From: Bacteroidia bacterium
GTDB taxonomy: Bacteria > Bacteroidota > Bacteroidia > Flavobacteriales > Schleiferiaceae
Assembly (NCBI GenBank): GCA_030424545.1
Contig: JAUHWL010000001.1
Span: forward strand, 310,001 to 374,000
Direction: 5' to 3'
DNA: 64,000 nucleotides
Part shown: piece after piece, positions 1 to 6,332 of the stretch
Position numbering within the stretch: the stretch's first letter is position 1
Layout: the number at the start of each line of letters is the position of its first letter
Made by a program: the position numbers and the translations under genes
Notes under the pieces: model-generated
What the model saw: only the letters and a program-made list of their open reading frames with translations
Told to the model about the DNA's origin: nothing
Database searches by the model: none

Positions 1-407
1 AACGCAAGCTCAACAATGACAAACCTGAGGATGATTATTTGCAAAGCAGCCGCAAGAATCATGATTGGTTCAAACGCAATTTTAGCAATAAAAAGTTGAG
101 CAACGAGGCCAATTACAGGTAGTAAAAACAATATGCCGAGCAATATTCTAAACGCTTTGTGTATTTCTACATGAACGGTTCCGGTATACTCATTAATCTC
201 TCCGGTTAATGTGCAAAAAGCACCAAAGCCTATGGTTGCCGAAATCACCTGAAATGTATTTGCTTTAACAATGCCAATAAACGATTTATTGGTTAGCCGC
301 GAAGTTAAATTTTCCGAATATTCAGTTCTTCTTGTAAGCCTTGCTAACGTTTCTTCTTGACTATTAATTAAGCTAAACGAAATTTGCTTTGAAGGATAAA
401 TTTTCAT
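1..407 (-). CDS. Small membrane protein, 3' part outside window
   Basis: I read this frame directly from the sequence. It opens with an ATG at 407 and stays open to base 1, giving 135 codons without a stop, so the C-terminus lies outside the window. The first 50 residues are polar, with many Ser, Thr and Arg. A hydrophobic stretch follows at about residues 50-68, and then a long hydrophobic region from about 87 to the end that could form two membrane helices. I do not recognise the family. A reversed -7-like TGAATTTG lies just upstream of the ATG. The reading frame is convincing but the function is unknown. Confidence 0.6.
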   Translation of the reverse strand, partial: MKIYPSKQISFSLINSQEETLARLTRRTEYSENLTSRLTNKSFIGIVKANTFQVISATIGFGAFCTLTGEINEYTGTVHVEIHKAFRILLGILFLLPVIGLVAQLFIAKIAFEPIMILAAALQIIILRFVIVELA

Positions 408-565
408 GGTTGGGCAAATTCAAGGGTTCTTGTTGAACGAATCTTCACTTGGGTTAGAAGCCAAATTCGTTCGGGTTAAAAATAGTAGAAATGCTTAGCA
501 TGGGGTAGCACGCTCAAGATGTAAAAGCAATCGCAAAATCCTCCTTAAAAGCTTGCCCGAAAAAT

Positions 566-586
566 CATTGCGCCATTGGCGCAATG
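566..586. repeat. Perfect 9-bp-stem hairpin in the junction left of the RhuM/Fic gene
   Basis: CATTGCGCC (566-574) and GGCGCAATG (578-586) form a perfect stem around a 3-base loop. The following ATGGATTTGC resembles the ATGGATGTGC that follows the GGCGCC palindrome at 3118-3131, so this hairpin appears to belong to the same junction family. The whole gap 408-648 carries no gene that I can see. Confidence 0.6.
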
Positions 587-590
587 GATT

Positions 591-652
591 TGCTAACGCT
601 ACGTGTATGGTGCGTATCCCGAAGGGTATGCATTATATATCTTGTTAGCTAC
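591..652. repeat. Cassette-junction element ending in GTTAGCTAC
   Basis: The element starts with GCTAACGC (591-598) and ends with GTTAGCTAC (644-652). In between is an imperfect hairpin, with TATCCC and GGGTAT arms around a GAA loop at about 614-629 and unpaired or wobble positions in the longer arms. The last bases include the TAG stop of the RhuM/Fic gene. GCTAACGC recurs at 1921-1928. The structure recalls recombination sites with extrahelical bases, but it does not match the classical integron attC consensus, and no integrase is present. Confidence 0.4.
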
Positions 653-1611
653 TGATTTAATTTATTTATAGAATTGATAATTACTCGAATCATTAACTCT
701 TTTTCTTCAGGTTTACTTAGAGCAATAACCAATGTCAACGAGGCAAGCGCATTGTTTTCAATCACCAACTTTCCTTCTATGGTGTAGAGATATTTGTTTT
801 TATTTAAGTACCAGACAAATAGCCAAGCTGCTATTCGTTTGTTGCCATCACTAAACGAATGATTTTTCACAATAAAGTATAGAAGGTTTGCAGCTTTTTC
901 TTCTATGCTCTGATATAACTCAATTCCATCAAAAGTCTGGTCGATTGATGCAATTGAGCTCTTAAACGATTCATCTTTTTCGTTTCCAAATAGGTCAGAA
1001 CCACCAAATTTCTTTTTTAATTGGTCAATGGCTTCGATGGCTTCTTGGTATTCTATTTTGTAGATCGCTTCCTTAGAAACATCCTTAATTTCTAAAGATT
1101 GATTGTCATATCCATCAAGAATATCAAGTCCAAGAGCAAAATCTGTTAAGACAGATATAATTTCTCTTGATTGATCACTATCTAGTTCTTGTGTTGAAGT
1201 CTGAATAAGTTGGATAGATTGTTTTAGTTGGTCTAACCGATGTTGATTAATAGAATAACCTTGTATTAGATACTCTTTCAACTTGTTCGTAGCCCAAATT
1301 CTGAATTGAGTACCTTGCTTTGAGTTCACTCGGTAACCTACTGAGATAATAGCATCGAGGTTGTAAAACTCAATGTCTCTTTTGATTTCTCTTTTTCCTT
1401 CAATTTGAACTGTTGCATTTTTTGCAACGGTTGCTTCTTTTTCTAATTCCCCCTCTTTGTAGATGTTTCGAAGGTGTCTTGAAATAACGGATTTATCCCT
1501 TCCAAATAGATCTGTTATTTGATTGAGACTTAACCAAACTGTTTCTTTCTCAAATTTGACTTCAATCTGAGTCTCGCCACCTGAATTATATATTTCTACT
1601 GAATTATTCAC
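649..1611 (-). CDS. RhuM-like / Fic-Doc fusion protein
   Basis: The N-terminal half (about residues 1-115) has the RhuM-type virulence-protein signature, including GYRVNSKQGTQFRIWAT at about 92-108. The C-terminal part is a Fic/Doc domain with motif HSFSDGNKR at 251-259. The Lys at the GNK position is the Doc-type variant; Doc is a kinase that acts on EF-Tu, whereas GNG-type Fic enzymes AMPylate, so phosphorylation is more likely than AMPylation (inference). RhuM/Fic fusions of about 320-340 residues are a known family with no settled role. The start is GTG at 1611, overlapping the upstream gene's TAA by 8 bases; no nearby ATG fits. It sits in an accessory island, and a toxin or defence effector role is inference. 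Confidence 0.85.
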   Translation of the reverse strand: MNNSVEIYNSGGETQIEVKFEKETVWLSLNQITDLFGRDKSVISRHLRNIYKEGELEKEATVAKNATVQIEGKREIKRDIEFYNLDAIISVGYRVNSKQGTQFRIWATNKLKEYLIQGYSINQHRLDQLKQSIQLIQTSTQELDSDQSREIISVLTDFALGLDILDGYDNQSLEIKDVSKEAIYKIEYQEAIEAIDQLKKKFGGSDLFGNEKDESFKSSIASIDQTFDGIELYQSIEEKAANLLYFIVKNHSFSDGNKRIAAWLFVWYLNKNKYLYTIEGKLVIENNALASLTLVIALSKPEEKELMIRVIINSINKLNQ

Positions 1612-1909
1612 TTACTTTTTTTGTACTAAACAGTTTGTCGTTAACGGCAATTGCGCCAACTACAGCAATCATTGTTATAAAGTAATCATAAATAAAGTTG
1701 TTTCCGTTCCAGCCTCCAAATGTTTTTTCTGGGCCCAATGTGAACTGATAATAAAATTGAAAAGGGAATCCAATTTCGATTCTTAAATCGGTTGGCAAAT
1801 CATGCCATTGAGAGCCAATATTATTTAGGATACTCAAGAATGAAATAGCAAAGAAAAATAAGGTTGAGATTGCAAAAACTCTAATTGCGTATTTCAAATA
1901 TTGTTTCAT
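1604..1909 (-). CDS. Small two-helix membrane protein
   Basis: This 101-residue protein has two hydrophobic segments, at about residues 12-30 (rich in Phe and Ile) and 75-92, with a polar, aromatic-rich loop between them. I do not recognise the family. Its stop overlaps the GTG start of the RhuM/Fic gene, so the two are translationally coupled and probably act or travel together. It could be a membrane partner or immunity-like protein, but nothing in the sequence proves that. An ATG at 1909 is preceded by a GTAGCTAAC motif that mirrors the one at the other end of the gene pair. Confidence 0.6.
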   Translation of the reverse strand: MKQYLKYAIRVFAISTLFFFAISFLSILNNIGSQWHDLPTDLRIEIGFPFQFYYQFTLGPEKTFGGWNGNNFIYDYFITMIAVVGAIAVNDKLFSTKKVSE

Positions 1910-1917
1910 GATTAATT

Positions 1918-1926
1918 GTAGCTAAC
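1918..1926. repeat. GTAGCTAAC, inverted partner of GTTAGCTAC at 644-652
   Basis: The 9-base motif is the exact reverse complement of 644-652. The two copies enclose exactly the RhuM/Fic gene and its coupled membrane-protein gene (644-1926). Nine bases alone could match by chance, but their location at both outer gene boundaries makes them candidate cassette ends. Confidence 0.4.
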
Positions 1927-1931
1927 GCCAA

Positions 1932-1960
1932 AATAAAAACCGTTTTCAATGGTTTTTATT
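1932..1960 (-). terminator. Hairpin terminator after the 322-residue secreted protein
   Basis: AATAAAAACC (1932-1941) pairs with GGTTTTTATT (1951-1960) around a 9-base loop. On the minus strand it lies about 10 bases past the stop of the gene at 1971 and ends in a T-rich run. Confidence 0.6.
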
Positions 1961-1970
1961 GTAAGTAGTT

Positions 1971-2939
1971 TTATTCTTTAAAATTTTCATCTCTAAATAT
2001 TTCGTATTCAGAACTATTCCCAGTCCAATCACGAATAAAAAAAGGTTCATTGTCTTTTATTACCCAAAAGGAAGTGGGTGCATTTGTCCAAGATGAAGGG
2101 TTTTTATCAATACTTATTACATGGTTCAAGTATTCCATTAGTTCCCTTTTAGATAGCTTTTGTTCCTTAACTTTAAAGACATCAGCACTTTTTTCATCAA
2201 CTTCAGTTTTACATGTAGGATGGTCTTTCCAAAAGACACCTTTTAATTTTCCATTTTTATAGTAACATTTTATATACTCAAGATGACCACCAAATTCGCC
2301 ACAATCTCTCAATTCGCTCATAATTAAAAGAGTGTCAAAATCTCCATCTATAGAAAGAGGTTGCAATGGAATGTTTAACACTTCAGCTTTTGTTTCTTTG
2401 GCTATATACAAGAATTCATAAGAGTCAGGGACGTATTCTTTATTGAGCACTGCTGATTTTTTGACAAGTAATTCAGCTCTATTAATCAGGTTTATAAAAT
2501 CACTACTGTCCAGATTGACAGGGGAGCTGGAGTCATTACATGCAACCAGATAATTCAAGTAATATACACCGAGGTTATATAAAATAAGGCTTGTGTCTGA
2601 ATCCTTACCAAGCGCAAGAGCGAGTCTTAAATTATTGAGATAAACTGTGTCGTAAATATTGTGTTCTACTTGAAAATGAGTTTTTACATGATATAACTTA
2701 TTATTAGTCGAGTTCGTTTCAATTAGGCTATCTAAAAGTTTCATCCCTTTTTGATATTGATTTCTAATTATTAGGCACTCCACATCTTTTAATGCAGTAT
2801 CCACCGCGGTTGGAATATCAACAAGGTCAAATTTCCAGTTTAGCAGTTCACAATTATAATCTTCATCTATGTAACTCTGGCAAATGCTATTGAAGTGAAG
2901 AATAATAAACGATGTTATTAGAAAAAGCTTTGTTTTCAT
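1971..2939 (-). CDS. Secreted protein of unknown function with TPR-like helices
   Basis: The 322-residue protein starts with a clear signal peptide (about residues 1-20, ending in NSICQ). The middle is helical and reads like degenerate TPR units (QYQKGMKLLDSL..., LALALGKDSDTSLILYNLG). Near residue 230 is a MORN-like turn, CYYKNGKLKGVFWK. I do not recognise the family. It is alone between two junction elements, with its own terminator on the left and the 156-base repeat on the right, so it looks like a single-gene cassette. A periplasmic or secreted location is likely; function is unknown. Confidence 0.65.
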   Translation of the reverse strand: MKTKLFLITSFIILHFNSICQSYIDEDYNCELLNWKFDLVDIPTAVDTALKDVECLIIRNQYQKGMKLLDSLIETNSTNNKLYHVKTHFQVEHNIYDTVYLNNLRLALALGKDSDTSLILYNLGVYYLNYLVACNDSSSPVNLDSSDFINLINRAELLVKKSAVLNKEYVPDSYEFLYIAKETKAEVLNIPLQPLSIDGDFDTLLIMSELRDCGEFGGHLEYIKCYYKNGKLKGVFWKDHPTCKTEVDEKSADVFKVKEQKLSKRELMEYLNHVISIDKNPSSWTNAPTSFWVIKDNEPFFIRDWTGNSSEYEIFRDENFKE

Positions 2940-2956
2940 TTAGCAGGAATTACTTA

Positions 2957-3112
2957 CAACAATTGAATAAACACAACTCAGTTGCGTTTATTTTTTCCTT
3001 TGGAGTTTCATATATATGGTAACTCTTCGCTTTCAAAAATATGGTTTTGTGCGTGCAAGTGAAATATGCACCAGCAAAACCGCCTATAAAAAAGTACCTG
3101 AAAAATTGGTTT
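2957..3112. repeat. 156-base direct repeat, copy A
   Basis: This copy matches 4459-4614 over its whole length with few differences. It contains three hairpins: AATAAACACAACT/AGTTGCGTTTATT with a 1-base loop, a GAGTT...AACTC arm pair around CATATATATG, and GGTTTTGTGCGTGCA/TGCACCAGCAAAACC with a 3-base internal bulge. It lies downstream of the antitoxin gene. The rest of the gap (3113-3195) holds an ATGGCGCCAT palindrome and GCCAG...CTGGC arms. Confidence 0.85.
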
Positions 3113-3195
3113 TCCTATGGCGCCATGGATGTGCCAGCAGTTACATATACACTGGCGATAGCTTGGGTTTATTTGTTTTTGTAGAGCGTTCTTTT

Positions 3196-3474
3196 TTAAA
3201 CCGGTTTTACATTTAGCTGCCCTCCAATTGCTTGCAGTACTTTCACAATAGTTTCGAATTGAGGTTTTGCACCTACTGAAAGTGCTTTATACAAACTTGG
3301 TCTACTCATTCCTGTTTCTTTGGCAATTTTAGACATACCTATAGCTTTAGCAATATGGCCTATGGCTATTACAACATCAGAACTATTGCCTTCTTCAAGA
3401 ACTGTATTTAAGTATTCAGCAATCATTTCTTTACTATCCAAATAGTTAGCTATGTCAAACTTTGTTGCACTCAT
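3196..3474 (-). CDS. Antitoxin of a HI1420-type addiction module
   Basis: The 92-residue protein matches the pattern of the HI1420-type addiction-module antidote family: an N-terminal segment (DIANYLDSKEMIAEYLN), a central GDVVIAIGHIAKA-like stretch, and an HTH (MSKIAKETGMSRPSLYKALS). It neutralises the toxin encoded just upstream and should repress the operon through its HTH. The toxin gene comes first, as in higBA-type loci, with one base between the toxin stop and this ATG. Cassette arrays often carry such modules, which stabilise the surrounding DNA. Confidence 0.9.
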   Translation of the reverse strand: MSATKFDIANYLDSKEMIAEYLNTVLEEGNSSDVVIAIGHIAKAIGMSKIAKETGMSRPSLYKALSVGAKPQFETIVKVLQAIGGQLNVKPV

Positions 3475-3475
3475 T

Positions 3476-3778
3476 TTAATTGTCTTTTAGTTTTTTCCAA
3501 ATTTCTTTTGCCTTCTTTATGTCATTTTGTTGCGATGACTTTTCACCGCCAATAAGCAGGATTATTATAGTCATATCCTTTTCTTTAAAGTAAACTCGAT
3601 ATCCTTTTGCGTAATTGATTCTGAGCTCGCTTATTCCATCGCCTACCGGTTTACAGTCTCCAAGATGTCCTTCTGATTCTATTTTCTGGATTCTGAAAAG
3701 AATTTTGGCTTTTGCTCTAATGTCTTTTAGCTTCCCAAACCATTTATCAAACTCTGAGGTTTTCTCAACAAACTTCAT
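3476..3778 (-). CDS. Toxin of a HI1419-type addiction module (RelE/HigB superfamily)
   Basis: The 100-residue protein has the typical length and motifs of the HI1419/Gp49-like killer family: KWFGKLKDIRAKAKILFRI near the start, the G-D-KPVGDGISELRI core, then YRVYFKEKD and LLIGGEKSSQQNDIKKAKE at the end. Members of the RelE/HigB superfamily cleave mRNA at the ribosome. It is the first gene of the pair. A promoter and a perfect 7-bp inverted operator lie directly upstream of its ATG at 3778. Confidence 0.9.
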   Translation of the reverse strand: MKFVEKTSEFDKWFGKLKDIRAKAKILFRIQKIESEGHLGDCKPVGDGISELRINYAKGYRVYFKEKDMTIIILLIGGEKSSQQNDIKKAKEIWKKLKDN

Positions 3779-3785
3779 AAACAGG

Positions 3786-3809
3786 TGTATCCATTCGGAT
3801 ACAAAAGTA
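3786..3809 (-). promoter_or_regulatory. Toxin-antitoxin promoter overlapped by an inverted-repeat operator
   Basis: On the minus strand TACTTTTG (3809-3802) fits the Bacteroidota -7 consensus TAnnTTTG. It runs directly into TGTATCC-GAAT-GGATACA (3803-3786), a perfect inverted repeat that covers the expected transcription start, 8 bases before the toxin ATG. This is the classic place for an antitoxin to autorepress. I see no convincing -33 TTG. Confidence 0.7.
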
Positions 3810-3810
3810 A

Positions 3811-3826
3811 TCTTAATTAATTAAGA
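3811..3826. promoter_or_regulatory. 16-bp perfect palindrome upstream of the toxin promoter
   Basis: TCTTAATTAATTAAGA is self-complementary and lies in the -33/-7 spacer of the toxin-antitoxin promoter. A similar 18-bp palindrome stands at 9779-9796. It may be a second operator or simply AT-rich spacer. Confidence 0.35.
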
Positions 3827-3865
3827 ATGATTGCTTTTCGAAAATTCGTTTAAATGAACGTCAAT

Positions 3866-3893
3866 GGTTTGACTTTGCGTAGCGCAGTCAACC
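3866..3893. repeat. Imperfect hairpin between toxin and lipoprotein genes
   Basis: GGTTTGACTTTGCG and CGCAGTCAACC pair around a TAG loop, with two unpaired bases in the left arm. It lies in the gap between two minus-strand genes, and its GGTTT...AACC layout resembles the hairpins at the other junctions of the island. Confidence 0.5.
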
Positions 3894-3951
3894 GTGGCGA
3901 AATTTGAATGAGAAAGATAATTAGTATTAACCCGCAAAAACCGCTTGAATT

Positions 3952-4443
3952 TTATTTTTTGTTGGGCACAGTTTTAATTTTACTTAGTTTCATCAAAATT
4001 CGATCTGCGAGTGTTTTATTTTTCTTTTTCCATTCTGGATCATCAGTTGTTTTCCATTCTTCTTTTGACCCTGGTGGAGGGGGCGCAGGAGGTGGGTAAA
4101 TATGAGGATCTGAAACATTGAAATATGGTGCGCAACCATCCATTTTGAATGAATCGTTTAAGGTGCCAAAAAGAAGCCATTTGCCCTTTTTGTCCATGAC
4201 TGAGTTGCAATTTATTTTAGTTGAATGAACAAAAATGTCTCCAGCTTTAGCACTGCCTTTATAAGTTTCGACAACTCTAATTTTGCAAATGTTTTCGGAG
4301 TTATTAATCTCAAATATCTCAGCTAAGAAAATGTCATTAGTCTCTTCAATGACTATATTTATTTCGTTGTCAGTTTCAGCGATTGGTGGACACATGCAAT
4401 TCAAAAAGCAAATGGATAGAAAAAATATAGTTACTCGTTTCAT
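3952..4443 (-). CDS. Lipoprotein, possibly NTR/TIMP-like, with a proline-rich C-terminus
   Basis: I start this gene at the ATG at 4443 (163 residues). A longer frame to 4476 would run into the 156-base repeat, while the chosen start gives a lipoprotein signal with the lipobox cysteine in FLNC at about residue 16. The body reads D-I-F-L-A-E-I...VVETYKGSAKAGD...GKWLLFGTL...CAPYF, a strand pattern with paired cysteines that resembles NTR/TIMP-like Bacteroidota proteins (weak inference). A run of prolines (YPPPAPPPPG) precedes a charged Lys/Trp-rich tail. It lies between the toxin-antitoxin promoter and repeat copy B. Confidence 0.6.
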   Translation of the reverse strand: MKRVTIFFLSICFLNCMCPPIAETDNEINIVIEETNDIFLAEIFEINNSENICKIRVVETYKGSAKAGDIFVHSTKINCNSVMDKKGKWLLFGTLNDSFKMDGCAPYFNVSDPHIYPPPAPPPPGSKEEWKTTDDPEWKKKNKTLADRILMKLSKIKTVPNKK

Positions 4444-4458
4444 TTTTTTTATTGTGCC

Positions 4459-4614
4459 CAACAATTGAATAAACACAACTCAGTTGCGTTTATCTTTTCC
4501 TTTTGAGTTACATATATGTGGTAACTCTTCGCTTTCAAAAATATGGTTTTGTACGTGCAAGTGGTATATGCACCAGCAAAACCGCCTATAAAAAAGTACC
4601 TGAAAAATTGGTTT
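4459..4614. repeat. 156-base direct repeat, copy B
   Basis: This is the second copy of 2957-3112, in the same orientation 1,502 bases away. The same three hairpins are kept, and one (GAGTTAC...GTAACTC) is better paired than in copy A. The two copies enclose the toxin-antitoxin pair and the lipoprotein gene, so recombination between them would remove exactly those three genes. Confidence 0.85.
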
Positions 4615-4635
4615 CGCCATAGCGTACGGATTCGT

Positions 4636-4686
4636 CAATAAGGCATTCATATTTGGGATATCGACAATAAGAATGCTTGTTTATTG
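4636..4686. repeat. Imperfect hairpin at the right edge of the island
   Basis: CAATAAGGCATTC (4636-4648) pairs with GAATGC...TTTATTG (4671-4686) with a bulge. It lies downstream of the minus-strand acylphosphatase gene and could end its transcript or belong to the junction family. Confidence 0.4.
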
Positions 4687-4731
4687 GCACATGTTTTTTA
4701 CGGTAAGTAAAGATTACGAAACCAGTGCAGC

Positions 4732-5001
4732 CTACCTATGTATATCAAAAGAAAAACATTCTTCGGTAGCAATGTTTTCGGTTTCTACACCTGTAACAAT
4801 GGCTGCTTCTGGGCCTTGGTAGCACCACGTAATAAATTGTTGCAATGCGGCATTTTCGCCTTGTGCTTCGGCCAATACATGTCCGTTGCTTGTGTTTTTA
4901 ACCCAACCATTTAACCCAAGTTCTTGTGCTTTTGCTTGGGCATTTTTTCGGTACCACACGCCTTGTACTTGGCCGCTAATGGTTATGCGTACACGCTTCA
5001 T
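4732..5001 (-). CDS. acyP: Acylphosphatase
   Basis: The 89-residue enzyme hydrolyses carboxyl-phosphate bonds of acylphosphates. It shows the family signature GQVQGVWYRK with the phosphate-binding Arg18, and the catalytic Asn36 in GWVKN. I start at the ATG at 5001; a longer in-frame start at 5043 would add a basic stretch inside the upstream gene. The ATGA overlap with the stop of the FRG gene shows the two are translationally coupled. Confidence 0.93.
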   Translation of the reverse strand: MKRVRITISGQVQGVWYRKNAQAKAQELGLNGWVKNTSNGHVLAEAQGENAALQQFITWCYQGPEAAIVTGVETENIATEECFSFDIHR

Positions 5002-5798
5002 TCTTCTTCGCTGTTTTTGCTGCTGTATTGTCTTTTTAGCCATTGGCTTAACCCATCTAATCCCGGAAAAAGTACGCGCTCGGTTATGTTGGCTTGATCT
5101 AATTTATCTCTGATCTCCCACTTTAATTCTTTGGGTAAAATTACGCGCTCGCAAAACTGATTGTGATCTTCTAGCCAATCGTCAAGTAATCGGGTTGGGT
5201 TTGAGAGCAAACTAAAAAGCGCAAATTGGTTTACAATTCTATCGTCTAAACTTGGGGGTTCTAAAAACAGTAAAAATTCTTCTTCAGAGAGCTGGTCAAG
5301 CTCACCCAAGGTTTTACATACTCCGTCTAGCATTTCGGCTGTAAACGTATTGCTTTGCTCTTGGTTTATTGCCTCCTTTAATTTTTCGGGCATGTATTGG
5401 TTAAGCTTTACGTAGTTAAGCACCCAAATTACACCGTCTTCGTTGTAGCGTTGCAAATCGTTGGTGGCAAAATGTAGAGCCACGTAAGGCGAATATGTCC
5501 AATCTAACAGTCTGCTCGGTAAGCCGTGGTGTTGTGCTAAGGCTAGCCAATTCCAATTGCTTTGGCCAGAAAGTACGTTGGTGTGCGCATACTTTTTAAA
5601 GTTACGCAACAGGTGGTGCTCAAGTTTATCAAACGGCCCACCAAGACGCGCCAAACTTGTTTTTAGGGTTTTGTTGGCATCGTTCATGCCGCGGTAAATA
5701 AAGGGCGAACGGTGGCGTTGAATTTTATCGTCAAACGTATTGCTAAATAGTTTGTCTTGTAAATCGGCCCAACTTTTTATACGGTATTCTGTGCTCAT
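4998..5798 (-). CDS. FRG-domain protein
   Basis: The 266-residue protein has an FRG domain. Its N-terminal motif is FIYRGMNDANKTLKTSLAR (about residues 33-51) and its second block is QHHGLPSRLLDWTYSPYVAL with the invariant HGLPSRLLDWT. The C-terminal half is helical and acidic. The biochemical function of FRG proteins is not settled; they often occur in accessory or defence-rich regions. Here the gene overlaps the acylphosphatase by four bases and borders the cassette-like island, which may indicate an accessory origin. Confidence 0.85.
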   Translation of the reverse strand: MSTEYRIKSWADLQDKLFSNTFDDKIQRHRSPFIYRGMNDANKTLKTSLARLGGPFDKLEHHLLRNFKKYAHTNVLSGQSNWNWLALAQHHGLPSRLLDWTYSPYVALHFATNDLQRYNEDGVIWVLNYVKLNQYMPEKLKEAINQEQSNTFTAEMLDGVCKTLGELDQLSEEEFLLFLEPPSLDDRIVNQFALFSLLSNPTRLLDDWLEDHNQFCERVILPKELKWEIRDKLDQANITERVLFPGLDGLSQWLKRQYSSKNSEEE

Positions 5799-5806
5799 AG
5801 TAGTGG

Positions 5807-5814
5807 CAAATGTA
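5807..5814 (-). promoter_or_regulatory. -7 element for the FRG gene
   Basis: On the minus strand TACATTTG matches TAnnTTTG, 8 bases before the ATG, so the leader would be only a few bases long. No -33 TTG is obvious. Confidence 0.45.
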
Positions 5815-5898
5815 GTGGGGCGCGTTTAAATTAAATCAGCCCTTTAAACCTTTTTTTAAAATCGGCATCAAAACAATTGATACTTAAATACAAAAAAG

Positions 5899-6255
5899 AT
5901 GAAAAAGCAAATTTTAGGATTATTGGTGTTTTTTATTTCTGTATCGGCATTTGGGCAGAAAAAAGAGGGGGATGCGCAAACACGCCTAGACCGCATGAAT
6001 GAAAAAATGAAAAAGGAGCTTAATTTAACGGATAAGCAGTACGAAAAAGTAAGTGCAATAAATGCCGATTTTGTAAATGCAAGAGAAGCTAACAAAGATT
6101 CTGAAAGCCCCGAAGCGCGCAAAGAAGCAATGAAATCTTATCACGCAGAAATGGAAAAAGTTTTAACTGCAGAGCAAATGGAAAAATTTGAAACGCAGAT
6201 TAAAGAAAGAAGAAAAAAAGGTGGACATGGCCCAAAAAACAGAATGGACAAGTAG
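5899..6255 (+). CDS. Spy/CpxP-like periplasmic protein
   Basis: The 118-residue protein begins with a signal peptide ending near FGQ (about residue 20). The rest is almost entirely charged helix: MNEKMKKELNLTDKQYEKVSAINADF, and then a second helix ending in LTAEQMEKFETQIKERRKK. That L-T-x-x-Q pattern in two hairpins is typical of Spy/CpxP-like and related Bacteroidota periplasmic proteins with chaperone or stress-sensing roles. It is a lone gene, followed by a strong terminator and facing trpS. Confidence 0.75.
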   Translation: MKKQILGLLVFFISVSAFGQKKEGDAQTRLDRMNEKMKKELNLTDKQYEKVSAINADFVNAREANKDSESPEARKEAMKSYHAEMEKVLTAEQMEKFETQIKERRKKGGHGPKNRMDK

Positions 6256-6277
6256 AAGTAGGTTTTGACTTGGATGT

Positions 6278-6316
6278 AAAAGGCCGCAAAACATGTCATG
6301 CTTTGCGGCCTTTTTT
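6278..6316. terminator. Bidirectional terminator between the CpxP-like gene and trpS
   Basis: AAAAGGCCGCAAA (6278-6290) pairs with TTTGCGGCCTTTT (6302-6314). T-tracts on both strands suit the convergent genes on each side. Confidence 0.9.
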
Positions 6317-6332
6317 GTTTTTAAAACGTTTG

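Noticed and set aside
3016-3216. Plus-strand 66-codon frame
   Set aside because: It lies across the 156-base repeat and its hairpins; composition is not protein-like and the equivalent frame is not kept in copy B.
3908-4099. Plus-strand frame ending in GGGGAGGG
   Set aside because: It is the complement of the proline-rich lipoprotein coding sequence.
408-4731. Classical integron attC array
   Set aside because: The junctions have hairpins with bulged bases, but they do not fit the GTTRRRY/RYYYAAC attC consensus and no intI is present. I report them only as cassette-like.
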